Part shown: positions 49,672 through 61,570 of the stretch, piece after piece
How the letters are laid out: each line of letters starts with the position of its first letter
Numbering within the stretch: position 1 is the stretch's first letter
NCBI GenBank assembly: GCA_034769895.1
Contig: JAWRYS010001488.1
Span: 62,001-126,000, forward strand
Reading direction: 5' to 3'
Origin: Magicicada septendecula
Lineage: Eukaryota; Arthropoda; Insecta; Hemiptera; Cicadidae
DNA: 64,000 nt
Notes under the pieces: model-generated
Seen by the model: the letters and a program-made list of their open reading frames with translations, nothing else
Told to the model about the DNA's origin: nothing
Databases searched by the model: none
Made by a program: the position numbers and the translations under genes

Positions 49672-52600
49672 TGGTAATATGACCGGGGGGAAGTTGTCGA
49701 AAGGATGGGGAAAACCATTTTCAACACACTATCATAAAAGAGAGAGAGAGAGAGAGGTCATAAATTCCTTAGGTGTCAACGGCCGACTGCAGGGTAAGTG
49801 TGAAACGAAACTCACGAATTCAATACCCTTACTAATTACCAACAAATTGTGTTGTAACGGAACTCACTTAACAAAACGTACAACTATGCCTCCACAAATA
49901 GAAAATTAAAAGTAATTAAAGGTAACGGATTAAAGAAAACAATCTTAAGAATGTCCGAAAATTTAATAATTAAGTTAGATAATATTGGGTAAAATACCTT
50001 AGATAAGACTGGTTGTGTAAGATTACATTAACCGAAGAAAATAAATAGATATGAATATAATATGAATAAAATTAAATAAATGGTAAATAAAAACATTGCC
50101 GTGAAAGTACGGAATATTAATGAAGAAAATTAATAGCGAATTAAATAGTAAGATGAGTTATACGAAGGAGCAGAAGGAAATTGATCATTAAGGAATGAAG
50201 GTCACGAATGGATAAACAAATGAGAGTTATGCATACACAGGAAATAAGTGATATGGATTGAAACAAAAGCACCACCAGGGCATGACAACATGATGAACCC
50301 GAGAGAAAAAATGGGATTTCCTCGACCAAAAGGCACCAGAAGGCTGAAGTAGCTGTGATTAAGGAATGCTTGGAATGGGATTATTAAGAATATACCCAAA
50401 GCACCGATATCCAATCTCTGGGAACTGCAAGTAAAGGGGTACGGGGTTATGTAATCATGTCCAGATGCCTGGTAGGTAGATCGTTTGCAATTGCCTTGTA
50501 TAAAATAGAAATATCATTCAGAAGCTTAGGTGGGCCTATCAAAAATGTAAAAGAATTATTATAATTTGCTAGAACAATTAATGAAATGTCTTAGTAGTAA
50601 CACGAGATAAAAGAAAATAGAAATAAGAAAGCAAGTGTATAAAATGAATTATTTTAATGATTAGTTGTCATAGTCAATAAATGTCATGTTAATGATTATG
50701 AATAAAACAATTAATGATAATAGATGTCAATAAGAGTGAAGAAGATAGAAGGGTAATTGTTTAAATGATATATATGTGAAGACAATTAATAGAATTGTGA
50801 GAGAAATATTTAAGTTGTATGTATTTAAGATCATGTTTACGTAAGGACAACTTACAAGCTTAGTATAAGATTGTATAATATAATTGTGTTCCAAGATGTT
50901 AGTAAATAGAAAAGAAAAAATGTTTTTTTTAGTGAAAATGCTAGCGAGATAACAGAAAATATGGACTAACCAGAGACAGTAATAATAAAATAGGTTAGAA
51001 AACTATAGTGAATTAGGATATAGAAATACGTATTATTATTATTATTAATACCAATGTGCTATTTATAATTTAGTGATGATAGAAAGTATGATGGTCACTA
51101 AGAATTCTATATATAAGTGGTAAGTTTTTTAAAGCCAATTAATTTGGAGATATTGATGCATATTTTAGTAAGTTGTGACATAAAAATTAAATGTATTAAA
51201 GGATACAAAGAAAATTAATCCTAAAGGCAAGAAATATTAATACCAGTATCGAATAATTTGTGTAATTGAATTTTGTAGATATTGAAATATTATATGAAGT
51301 ATAGTTAAGGAGAATTACAAATTTAGTTTAAGATTTTGACTAAATATAAATTTGTAAATAAAATACCATGTTAATTAGAGTGAAAAAAAAAACAAACGGA
51401 TTCATTTAGGATGTCGAAAGCGAAAGTACTTTAGAAGGGATGGGGTGTGTTTACCATTATGTAACGAACCTTTTCTGTTACGCTGAGACTAGGTCAACGA
51501 CGAAATGTAAACAACACTATACTAGGTCCAATGAAGAACGAGCCACTACAAGGCAACACAAAGTACACATATTGGGAAGCAGATTTTGGCATTTAAACCT
51601 TACTGAAAGGGCGCAAAATTTTGGATCAAATTTGGATGTACAGAGTCCATCCAAACTGACAAAATTTGGGGACAATATAACACAAAAAAAATTTCGAAAA
51701 GTTTTATTTTATAATTTGCAGTAAGGAATGTCGCTGAAAGCAATAACGAAGGGTGTATGTGTGGAAAACATATTTTGTAAGGGACAAAAGAGGAACGAGC
51801 AAGCACGCTGTAGTGACGGACAGGTCATAAATTTTGTAGGCAGCTGCAACGCCTACCCTGTGAACAGAGTTCACTGCTCCCGGTACGTAGAACACCAGTT
51901 TTTGTGAAAACACATTGATTCCATAGGAAACTACATACAATGTGTACAGAGCCATTAAAGGAGAAAAGGCTTAACAATGGTCAAGCATACATGTGTACGC
52001 CAGCTGTCAGGAGAAAGCGACGAAGGGTGGATTGATTTGAAGGACTCCAGCGGTCGATGACAGGGTTTTGACCTTACTTGAAAACGAAAGCGCAGAGAGT
52101 ACGTCCAAACTCAAGGATGGGGTGTTGCCTGGCAACTAAAAGAAAAAACCAACTTTCAAAGAAGGGTAGGCGAGGCCCTTGAACAACAATAGATAATAAC
52201 GGCAGAGCGACGAAGTTGAGAAACAATGAAAATGGAAGAGAAACTCAGAGTTGTCACTGAAGACTTTAGAAAAAACGACAGATACAATTTATTGCTGCGT
52301 TGGCTGGAAATGACAACGACCTCAAAATACGAAGCAAGGGAAGAATCTGGTGGGGAACCAGAAGCCCTATCAGAGAACGCCTTTGAAAAGATAGGTGGTA
52401 TTTGGACTTGGAGGGAAAAACATGAAACCAATAAGGACACGGCGTCGTTGGAATCAGAAGTCTGGTGGGAGATTTGGTAAGGAAAATATAGGAAGGAGAC
52501 AGGAACGCGCTCAGAAAAGTTCTAACTAAAATACGGACGCGAGAGGAGTTCTAACTAAAATTCGGACGCGAGAGGAGTGAAGTCCGTGACGAGAGAAATT

Positions 52601-53898
52601 AGCATTTTATCGAACTTAGAATAATTCGATACACACTGTGAGAAGGTAGTTTTCGAACTTATAACAAAAATTAATACAGTCATTACAAGCAAACGAACTA
52701 TGAAGTAGAGTCACACTATTAGCCTACCAGTGAACATTAACTGAAACAAATAGTAATCAGACAATAATGTAATTTCAGTGTATAAAAACACTTTTTAAAA
52801 ACAACAATAACTTTTAAGAACGCTTAACAACACAAATTACATTCATGAACACTTAATAACCAGACATACCGCAACAAAGGTGCGTAATAATAATTCAACT
52901 TTGAAATAATTTACGATGTCGGTGTACAACAGAGAATGCTAACTTTTATTCATAAATTATAATCCGAATGCGTGGAGTTGGTGTCTGTGAGTGACATCGT
53001 GGAATTCATCCAGTGCCATCTATCATCTGGAGGAGTTATCTGCACGATTCTAGAACGATCGACATGGGGGAATCATCACCGCAACTACCGAGTGATTGGA
53101 TATTCGAATACCAAGTATAGTAAAACATGTCTTAATTAATTTAGGTCCACTGTCTGTCATCTCAAAGAATCCACACACAATAAAATTCAATAAAGTAATC
53201 GCAAAGGAATTAAAGAAATCGATTCTAAAGTTTGTGTAGAAGTAAAATTATCATTGTTTATCAGTTTGGAGTAATGTTTATTTCCAAGTTCTAAATGAAT
53301 CCGTAATTACAAAATATAGTAACAACTTAAGAGATATTCATATTAAGAATTTATAAGATGAAGCTAAACATTATAAGTTACTTAAGTACTAAACGCAATT
53401 GATGAATGATCATTAATATGCAACCATTAGATTGAGAGTTTGGATAACTAATTTTATTAATGTATTATTTTGATATTTACAATTTAATGAGTATTTGATA
53501 GTTACAATTTAATGAGTATTCAATTTTATTAATGTATTATTGTTTGATATTTACGATTCAGCCATGACTATTAAATTTTGGTAATGTGTTAATTTTATAT
53601 ATTTACAAGTACTAATGAGTACGTAGAATTTTGTGCTATCTTAATATTTACAAGTAATAGCAAACTAATGTGAATAAATTTACGAGTTATCAGTAGAAAT
53701 GAGCATTTATTATTTTTAACCCTGAGATAAAGAGAATAAACATATAAAATAATGTTAAAATGGCGCCGCACCGCACGGCCTGATAAAATAGTAAGCTAGG
53801 GCAGTGACAGACAGTGGCTAGCAATAAGTTTAAAATAAGTACATGTAAGTAGCTTAAGCTATATTATTGTTGTCGTATATCGGTCTCTAAGTCTCTGA

Positions 53899-54342
53899 AT
53901 GATAACCCGAAGTCAAGCTAAAATGGCATCTAGTGGAGAGAATTCAAATGAGTTTGATGTCAATAACCAGATGGGCTATGAGCAGGCTGAGGACGGAAAC
54001 GCAATGAATGAAGAAAGCTCCACAACCGGTGCAGGAACTAGGGCCGGGGGACCGCAATCACAGTCGCAGTCATCTGAAGCAAATTTTCAAATGTTAATGT
54101 CATTCATAAAACAAAAGTTTGAAGAATCCGAAAAGAAGAATGAAGAAAGAGATGAAAAACAAAGACAACAGAATGAAGAAATGAAAAGGCTACATGAAGA
54201 AACCAGAAAACACATAGACGAAAGGATTGAAGAAACGAAGAAACAGAATGAAGAAATAGGTAAACAACTCGCCGAGAAATTAGACAAAGAAATAGTTAAT
54301 GAGAAGAGATTTACGAGGACAAAACCACCAGGTGGGTACTGA
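53899..54342 (+). pseudogene. gag-like coiled-coil ORF, unit 10
   Basis: Identical to the unit 1 product. This is the last copy; unit 11 ends before it. Confidence 0.5.
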
Positions 54343-54721
54343 TTTACCAAAACAATCAGAAAAATTGGAAGAAAACAAATTAGATGAAAATACTATGGAT
54401 CAAATTGACACCGAGTATGAATCTTCAACAACTAAAGCATTGTCTGCACAACATGCCTCAAGAACAAAAGAAAGCTCTACAATTATTAATGGTAGATATG
54501 AAGATGATAAAGACACTTGTACTGTGTTTGTTAGCAACTTAACAAACACAACTACAAAAAAGAAAATAATCAAATATTTCAGGAAGTTTGGTACGGTTGT
54601 AAGTACGAGATTGCGATATGCTGCAGGATCTGATCCACGATTTCCCAAAAGACGTACTGTTATTAAGAAAGAGTTTCATAAAGAAAGAATAAATTATCCA
54701 TGCATATGTACGTTTTACTGA
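54299..54721 (+). pseudogene. RBM34-like RRM ORF, unit 10 (shortened)
   Basis: Pro17 variant with an additional Ser-to-Ala change near residue 50. The reading frame is shorter than in the other nine copies (140 residues) and lacks the end of the RRM, so this copy cannot encode a complete domain. It is the copy nearest the array edge. Confidence 0.7.
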
Positions 54722-54786
54722 TGAAAATAGTGCATATCGTGCGTTGGAAGCAAATGGTAATGTGTATGAGGGTTACCACCTGAGAA

Positions 54787-55233
54787 TTGAGTCAGCTAAC
54801 ACGAAGGCTGAAGAAAAGCAGAGAACTAAAAAGAAAAAATTTGAGTACTACAATTAATATTACCAGTACTGATAGAAAAATTAGAAGTAGGACTGGGGAA
54901 GTACGTAAAAATTTTGAAACCAAACCTGAGATTAAGAAGATGAAAAACCGTTCTGATGAGTATCAAGGGCGAACTGCGTTAGCACGAAAGAAGAAAAGGA
55001 TGAAATTTGCTGGACCATTCAAGAATATTGTGAAGATTGGTATGAGAACGAAAGGAAGATTTCAAGCGATGGAGATGAGATGTCTTAGAAGTCTTGAAAA
55101 CAAAACATCATTATGTGAGTACGCGGACAGGAAAACGAAAATAATTAAAACGCCACAAGCTGTCAAAAAAAAACTTATTTGTAAGAGGGTTGAAAAGAAG
55201 AAACGACAAAAAAAAAACTCAGCGCGTACATAA
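54787..55233 (+). CDS. Basic tail ORF, unit 10
   Basis: 148 residues; it differs from the other units at the extreme C-terminus and at one residue near position 18. Confidence 0.4.
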   Translation: MSQLTRRLKKSRELKRKNLSTTINITSTDRKIRSRTGEVRKNFETKPEIKKMKNRSDEYQGRTALARKKKRMKFAGPFKNIVKIGMRTKGRFQAMEMRCLRSLENKTSLCEYADRKTKIIKTPQAVKKKLICKRVEKKKRQKKNSART

Positions 55234-55651
55234 ATAATGGTAATATGACCGGGGGGAAGTTGTCGAAAGGATGGGGAAAACCATTTTCAACACACTATCA
55301 TAAAAGAGAGAGAGAGAGAGAGGTCATAAATTCCTTAGGTATCAACGGCCGACTGCATTGTAAGTGTGAAACGAAACTCACGAATTCAATACCCTTACTA
55401 ATTACCAACAAATTGTGTTGTAACGGAACTCACTTAACAAAACGTACAACTATGCCTCCACAAATAGAAAATTAAAAGTAATTAAAGGTAACGGATTAAA
55501 GAAAACAATCTTAAGAATGTCCGAAAATTTAATAATTAAGTTAGATAATATTGGGTAAAATACCTTAGATAAGACTGGTTGTGTAAGATTACACTAACCG
55601 AAGAAAATAAATAGATATGAATATAATATGAATAAAATTAAATAAATGGTA

Positions 55652-58600
55652 AATAAAAACATTGCCGTGAAAGTACGGAATATTAATGAAGAAAATTAAT
55701 AGCGAATTAAATAGTAAGATGAGTTATACGAAGGAGCAGAAGGAAATTGATCATTAAGGAATGAAGGTCACGAATGGATAAACAAATGAGAGTTATGCAT
55801 ACACAGGAAATAAGTGATATGGATTGAAACAAAAGCACCACCAGGGCATGACAACATGATGAACCCGAGAGAAAAAATGGGATTTCCTCGACCAAAAGGC
55901 ACCAGAAGGCTGAAGTAGCTGTGATTAAGGAATGCTTGGAATGGGATTATTAAGAATATACCCAAAGCACCGATATCCAATCTCTGGGAACTGCAAGTAA
56001 AGGGGTACGGGGTTATGTAATCATGTCCAGATGCCTGGTAGGTAGATCGTTTGCAATTGCCTTGTATAAAATAGAAATATCATTCAGAAGCTTAGGTGGG
56101 CCTATCAAAAATGTAAAAGAATTATTATAATTTGCTAGAACAATTAATGAAATGTCTTAGTAGTAACACGAGATAAAAGAAAATAGAAATAAGAAAGCAA
56201 GTGTATAAAATGAATTATTTTAATGATTAGTTGTCATAGTCAATAAATGTCATGTTAATGATTATGAATAAAACAATTAATGATAATAGATGTCAATAAG
56301 AGTGAAGAAGATAGAAGGGTAATTGTTTAAATGATATATATGTGAAGACAATTAATAGAATTGTGAGAGAAATATTTAAGTTGTATGTATTTAAGATCAT
56401 GTTTACGTAAGGACAACTTACAAGCTTAGTATAAGATTGTATAATATAATTGTGTTCCAAGATGTTAGTAAATAGAAAAGAAAAAATGTTTTTTTTAGTG
56501 AAAATGCTAGCGAGATATCAGAAAATATGGACTAACCAGAGACAGTAATAATAAAATAGGTTAGAAAACTATAGTGAATTAGGATATAGAAATACGTATT
56601 ATTATTATTATTAATACCAATGTGCTATTTATAATTTAGTGATGATAGAAAGTATGATGGTCACTAAGAATTCTATATATATGTGGTAAGTTTTTTAAAG
56701 CCAATTAATTTGGAGATATTGATGCATATTTTAGTAAGTTGTGACATAAAAATTAAATGTATTAAAGGATACAAAGAAAATTAATCCTAAAGGCAAGAAA
56801 TATTAATACCAGTATCGAATAATTTGTGTAATTGAATTTTGTAGATATTGAAATATTATATGAAGTATAGTTAAGGAGAATTACAAATTTAGTTTAAGAT
56901 TTTGACTAAATATAAATTTGTAAATAAAATACCATGTTAATTAGAGTGAAAAAAAAAACAAACGGATTCATTTAGGATGTCGAAAGCGAAAGTACTTTAG
57001 AAGGGATGGGGTGTGTTTACCATTATGTAACGAACCTTTTCTGTTACGCTGAGACTAGGTCAACGACGAAATGTAAACAACACTATACTAGGTCCAATGA
57101 AGAACGAGCCACTACAAGGCAACACAAAGTACACATATTGGGAAGCAGATTTTGGCATTTAAACCTTACTGAAAGGCCGCAAAATTTTGGATCAATTTTG
57201 GATGTACAGAGTCCATCCAAACTGACAAAATTTGCGGACAATATAACACAAAAAAAAATTTCGAAAAGTTTTATTTTATAATTTGCAGTAAGGAATGTCG
57301 CTGAAAGCAATAACGAAGGGTGTATGTGTGGAAAACATATTTTGTAAGGGACAAAAGGGGAACGAGCAAGCACGCTGTAGTGACGGACAGGTCATAAATT
57401 TTGTAGGCAGCTGCAACGCCTACCCTGTGAACAGAGTTCACTGCTCCCGGTACGTAGAACACCAGTTTTTGTGAAAACACATTGATTCCATAGGTAACTA
57501 CATACAATGTGTACAGAGCCATTAAAGGAGAAAAGGCTTAACAATGGTCAAGCATACATGTGTACGCCAGCTGTCAGGAGAAAGCGACGAAGGGTGGATT
57601 GATTTGAAGGACTCCAGCGGTCGATGACAGGGTTTTGACCTTACTTGAAAACGAAAGCGCAGAGAGTACGTCCAAACTCAAGGATGGGGTGTTGCCTGGC
57701 AACTAAAAGAAAAAACCAACTTTCAAAGAAGGGTAGGCGAGGCCCTTGAACAACAATAGATAATAACGGCAGAGCGACGAAGTTGAGAAACAATGAAAAT
57801 GGAAGAGAAACTCAGAGTTGTCACTGAAGACTTTAGAAAAAACGACAGATACAATTTATTGCTGCGTTGGCTGGAAATGACAACGACCTCAAAATACGAA
57901 GCAAGGGAAGAATCTGGTGGGGAACCAGAAGCCCTATCAGAGAACGCCTTTGAAAAGATAGGTGGTATTTGGACTTGGAGGGAAAAACATGAAACCAATA
58001 AGGACACGGCGTCGTTGGAATCAGAAGTCTGGTGGGAGATTTGGTAAGGAAAATATAGGAAGGAGACAGGAACGCGCTCAGAAAAGTTCTAACTAAAATA
58101 CGGACGCGAGAGGAGTTCTAACTAAAATTCGGACGCGAGAGGAGTGAAGTCCGTGACGAGAGAAATTAGCATTTTATCGAACTTAGAATAATTCGATACA
58201 CACTGTGAGAAGGTAGTTTTCGAACTTATAACAAAAATTAATACAGTCATTACAAGCAAACGAACTATGAAGTAGAGTCACACTATTAGCCTACCAGTGA
58301 ACATTAACTGAAACAAATAGTAATCAGACAATAATGTAATTTCAGTGTATAAAAACACTTTTTAAAAACAACAATAACTTTTAAGAACGCTTAACAACAC
58401 AAATTACATTCATGAACACTTAATAACCAGACATACCGCAACAAAGGTGCGTAATAATAATTCAACTTTGAAATAATTTACGATGTCGGTGTACAACAGA
58501 GAATGCTAACTTTTATTCATAAATTATAATCCGAATGCGTGGAGTTGGTGTCTGTGAGTGACATCGTGGAATTCATCCAGTGCCATCTATCATCTGGGGG

Positions 58601-59324
58601 AGTTATCTGCACGATTCTAGAACGATCGACATGGGGGAATCATCACCGCAACTACCGAGTGATTGGATATTCGAATACCAAGTATAGTAAAACATGTCTT
58701 AATTAATTTAGGTCCACTGTCTGTCATCTCAAAGAATCCACACACAATAAAATTCAATAAAGTAATCGCAAAGGAATTAAAGAAATCGATTCTAAAGTTT
58801 GTGTAGAAGTAAAATTATCATTGTTTATCAGTTTGGAGTAATGTTTATTTCCAAGTTCTAAATGAATCCGTAATTACAAAATATAGTAACAACTTAAGAG
58901 ATATTCATATTAAGAATTTATAAGATGAAGCTAAACATTATAAGTTACTTAAGTACTAAACGCAATTGATGAATGATCATTAATATGCAACCATTAGATT
59001 GAGTTTGGATAACTAATTTTATTAATGTATTATTTTGATATTTACAATTTAATGAGTATTTGATAGTTACAATTTAATGAGTATTCAATTTTATTAATGT
59101 ATTATTGTTTGATATTTACGATTCAGCCATGAGTATTAAATTTTGGTAATGTATTAATTTTATATATTTACAAGTACTAATGAGTACGTAGAATTTTGTG
59201 CTATCTTAATATTTACAAGTAATAGCAAACTAATGTGAATAAATTTACGAGTTATCAGTAGAAATGAGCATTTATTATTTTTAACCCTGAGATAAAGAGA
59301 ATAAACATATAAAATAATGTTAAA
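55652..59324 (+). repeat. Array unit 11, truncated at array end
   Basis: Matches the other units up to AATAATGTTAAA and then departs into unrelated sequence. The position equivalent to 59325 lies directly before ATGGCGCC in the other ten units. The gag-like, RRM and basic ORFs are therefore absent here, while the X-box and the 84-residue ORF remain (57691 and 57793). Private substitutions occur near its right end, for example TCTGGGGG near 58600 and CATGAGTATT near 59129. Confidence 0.95.
57012..59324 (+). mobile_element. Possible terminal LTR-like segment closing the array
   Basis: The last unit stops where an LTR followed by a primer-binding site would stop. If the polypurine stretch just upstream of TGTGTTTACC marks the LTR start, this segment is about 2.3 kb. 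The alternative purine tract (5213-5234 in unit 1) would make the LTR about 4 kb. The TGTG start fits LTRs, but the AA-type end is not the usual CA. The right boundary is well supported by comparison with ten units; the left boundary is a guess. Confidence 0.35.
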
Positions 59325-59423
59325 CATTCAGTCATTGGCTTCAGCAGCAGCCTATGAATAAAAAAAAAACATTGAAATAGACATTGTAGACCCAGCAAGG
59401 GCATAAAGACTCAATTATTTAGA

Positions 59424-59462
59424 AATACAAATATTTACTCAACAGGGAATACAAATATTTAC
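59424..59462 (+). repeat. 15-bp direct repeat near the array edge
   Basis: AATACAAATATTTAC occurs at 59424-59438 and 59448-59462 with 9 bp between. It may be a small local duplication or a transposon footprint. Confidence 0.7.
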
Positions 59463-59648
59463 ATATGTGATGATGAAAATTGTTTAAGCTTTTCGAAAGA
59501 ATTGAAAAACACAATGAAAGGGGATGATACTGAAGCTTTTCCTACTTTGAATACGTTTGTGGCAAACATGTTTATTTCACCCCATAGTAGTGGGTTTGTG
59601 GAGACCTTTTTTAGTACTATTAACCTTAACAAAAAAAATCATAAATAA
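59445..59648 (+). pseudogene. hAT transposase C-terminal fragment
   Basis: One frame ending at TAA 59646-59648 reads FPTLNTFVANMFISPHSS, then GFVETFFSTINLNKKNHK. This matches the hAT C-terminal dimerisation region (typical pattern: FPxL, a short helix, PxSSAxVERxFSxxNxxKxxxRN). The expected Arg after the Glu is Thr here and the rest of the transposase is missing, so it is a decayed remnant of a hAT transposon or of a domesticated hAT-like gene. It begins about 120 bp right of the array end. Confidence 0.55.
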
Positions 59649-60900
59649 ATTAGTTATTGAAACATTTTCTAGCATACAAAAATATACTAAGCAAGCAAAA
59701 TAAATCGTGTTTTGATTTCAGTATGAATGGTGCAATGATGGACAAACGTAGCAAATGTTATAGCAAATTACTCAAAGTAGGTGTGACTGATTTGTAAATT
59801 GTATTTGTAAATTAAACAACTGGAAAGTTGTGTAAAAGAAGTAGGCTATAACGAATTAATTACAAGAAAATGATAATCAAACAAATTTTTAATATTTATG
59901 TTATTCTTGTAATAGCATTTAAAATTTAGCATATACTCTGATTCTTTAAAATAGTAAGCTTTGTATAAAGCACGCACATTCGTGGCGGTGGGGTTTTTAT
60001 GTCGAAGTGGGGAAATTTTGAGTAGGCCTACCTATGTGGCGAAAAGAGGTTTCATTGACCTGCGACACTGCTCCTAAGTATTATAGCGTTTCATTTCGTC
60101 CTGTTCCTGGATATAAGTTTCCTCTTTCTTTTCCTACTCAACAACGTATTTAGGGAAGGTACCAGGAGGCTACGGCCTTCCAAAATTTCATAGACTAACA
60201 CTAAAATTCCGATAAAGAAAGATTTTAAATTTAGTCAGTGATGGCTTATTATGTTTAACTATCACTGTGTTGCGTAAAGGTTACAATTTATAATTATCAA
60301 ATGTAAATCGTAATTATTGTTTACAAATTTTGTTTTGTTTTCGTAACACTGGCGTTCCGTAATCACAAATTAAAATTCGCTGGCTTCATAATGTTTAAGT
60401 GGTTGCTAGACTGGGCTGTACTGGTTGGTAGCCCTCCCAAAATAAAATACCCAAGTCAGTCATTTTTGTTTCTTTTACTTCATTAAAGTACTCCACACGC
60501 ACATACACACAGGTCACGATAACTTTGGTGACGTGACTGAATTAACCCGTCCCAATTACAATTTCCGTCCCGTCCAATTGTTTCACTTATTTAATTGAGT
60601 AATAACTTTAAAGATTAAGTGATAACTTGGTAATGAACAGACTGAACATACGTACCAACTGAACGGGACAGTACAGTTTTTTCATATTTCCGGAATCACA
60701 TGGATTTAATAAAACGTAAATTTTGTCGCTGTTTATTAAAAATTTTAATATACCTTAATATTGGGTTAATCATAAACCAATATTATTCATAGACTACAAT
60801 AGATGTAGCAGAAATATGACATCAATTATGTACATGTTGATGTAAACAGATGTACTTACGTGGATGCATGTCATAACCAAATTGGATACGGTCAGTGACA
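59649..60900. other. Flank without a recognised gene
   Basis: AT-rich sequence with no convincing ORF in any frame. A TAGGCCTACC word at 60024 and CCCGTCCC words near 60548 and 60567 hint at dispersed repeats. CCCGT words recur near 61664, so parts of 60540-60680 and 61660-61720 may belong to one repeat family. Confidence 0.5.
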
Positions 60901-60942
60901 ATGTAATAAGAGGAAAACGAAGTTAATAGCGATATCGAAGAT

Positions 60943-61233
60943 GTGTTCGGGCACCTCAGTGTAAGAGGAGAATATGGACATATGAAGAGCAGAGAAAAAT
61001 AGGTGCGAATAAGAGTGCAGGAGATAAGGTACAGTGTGACAGAACGAGAGGCAGGCCTACACGGAGGTGGATGGATTATGTAAGGGATGACCTGAGGGTT
61101 AAACAGCTATCGATGGAAGATGTGCACGACTGGGCCAAATGAAGACAAGCACTGACCCCACTTAAAGTGGGAAGAGATGTATAGAGATGGAATCTATATA
61201 TAAAGATGTGTGTGTGTGTGTGTGTGTGTGTGT
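60943..61233 (+). mobile_element. RTE-like LINE C-terminal and 3' tail fragment
   Basis: The frame starting at 61050 reads GRPTRRWMDYVRDDLRVKQL then SMEDVHDWAK, the C-terminal signature of many RTE-like non-LTR retrotransposons (GRPxxRWxDxVxxDL, then a DRxxWR-like word). Upstream, at 60943, VFGHLSVRGEYGHMKSREK recalls the WFGHVxR word of the same region, in another frame. Stops after DWAK and REK show it is dead. The fragment ends in a (TG)n run at 61207-61233, as RTE-like elements often do. It is strongly 5'-truncated. The exact clade is uncertain. Confidence 0.65.
61207..61233 (+). repeat. (TG)n microsatellite
   Basis: An uninterrupted TG run following ATAAAGA; probably the 3' tail of the LINE fragment. 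Confidence 0.9.
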
Positions 61234-61337
61234 AACCAGTATCTACATGTTGGCAACACTTGCGCTTGTGAGACGCGGTACCTGAGCGAAAACCGCCAAG
61301 ACTTTCAAGACTTTTGTAATATTGCAGAGATTATTTT

Positions 61338-61570
61338 TTGTCTTCCAGTATTTCTACACCATCTGTCGAAAGAGTATTTTATGATATGAAAAGTATGTAG
61401 TCAAAGGAAAAAATATTGTTTAAGTGCTAAGACAGTGAGGGTTTGTTAGCTGTAAAACTAAATTGCATCAAGGGATGCGAGAAACTGTACGGAAAGAGGT
61501 TGAAAGAGCGAAACTTGCTTCACAACATTTACCACACTATTGTGATGAAATTTACCTTCTGTATTCACAT
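61338..61570 (+). pseudogene. Second hAT-like C-terminal fragment
   Basis: The frame from 61338 reads LSSSISTPSVERVFYDMKSM, matching the hAT dimerisation core (LxxPxSxxxVERVFSxMxSL). After in-frame stops it continues DSEGLLAVKLNC, matching the following ExxxALLxVKxNF segment. The spacing fits a ZMYM/KIAA1586-like hAT-derived family. The coding frame is dead. The sequence continues to about 61720 as non-coding tail, including GTCCCGTTTTTGTC near 61685. Confidence 0.55.

Larger units (their letters stand above)
44518..50085 (+). repeat. Array unit 9
   Basis: One extra TAA triplet near 47320, the AG insertion near 47872 and CAGTTGAAATG near 48129. Near 46042-46066 it has AGGCCGCAAAA and TCAATTTTGG, a pair of changes shared only with unit 11. 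Confidence 0.95.
50086..55651 (+). repeat. Array unit 10
   Basis: Last complete unit. It carries the AG insertion near 53436 and TTACCAAAAC near 54344. It has more private changes than internal units, mainly in its right half, including a shortened RRM ORF and GCATTGTAAGT near 55357. Confidence 0.95.
1..59324 (+). repeat. Tandem array of ten and two-thirds ~5.56-kb units
   Basis: The same sequence recurs head to tail with spacings of 5562, 5563, 5563, 5563, 5563, 5567, 5565, 5571, 5568 and 5566 bp. Unit starts (using base 1 as phase) are 1, 5563, 11126, 16689, 22252, 27815, 33382, 38947, 44518, 50086 and 55652. Unit-to-unit differences are scattered substitutions, short microsatellite changes and a 2-bp AG insertion, so identity is very high. 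The left edge is outside the window; the right edge is at 59324. Each complete unit carries a gag-like ORF, an RRM ORF and a basic ORF, so this is a gene-bearing macrosatellite rather than a simple satellite. The most likely origin is a non-autonomous LTR-element derivative, which is an inference. Confidence 0.98.

Noticed and set aside
1-59324. Histone or rDNA tandem cluster
   Set aside because: The ~5-kb period fits insect histone repeats, but no histone protein, rRNA, 5S or snRNA sequence is recognisable in the unit.
1-59324. Helitron tandem array
   Set aside because: The right end (AATAATGTTAAA) lacks the CTRR terminus and preceding hairpin, and no Rep/helicase words are present.
1-59324. 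CRISPR array
   Set aside because: The repeats are 5.56-kb units without spacers, in animal-type DNA.
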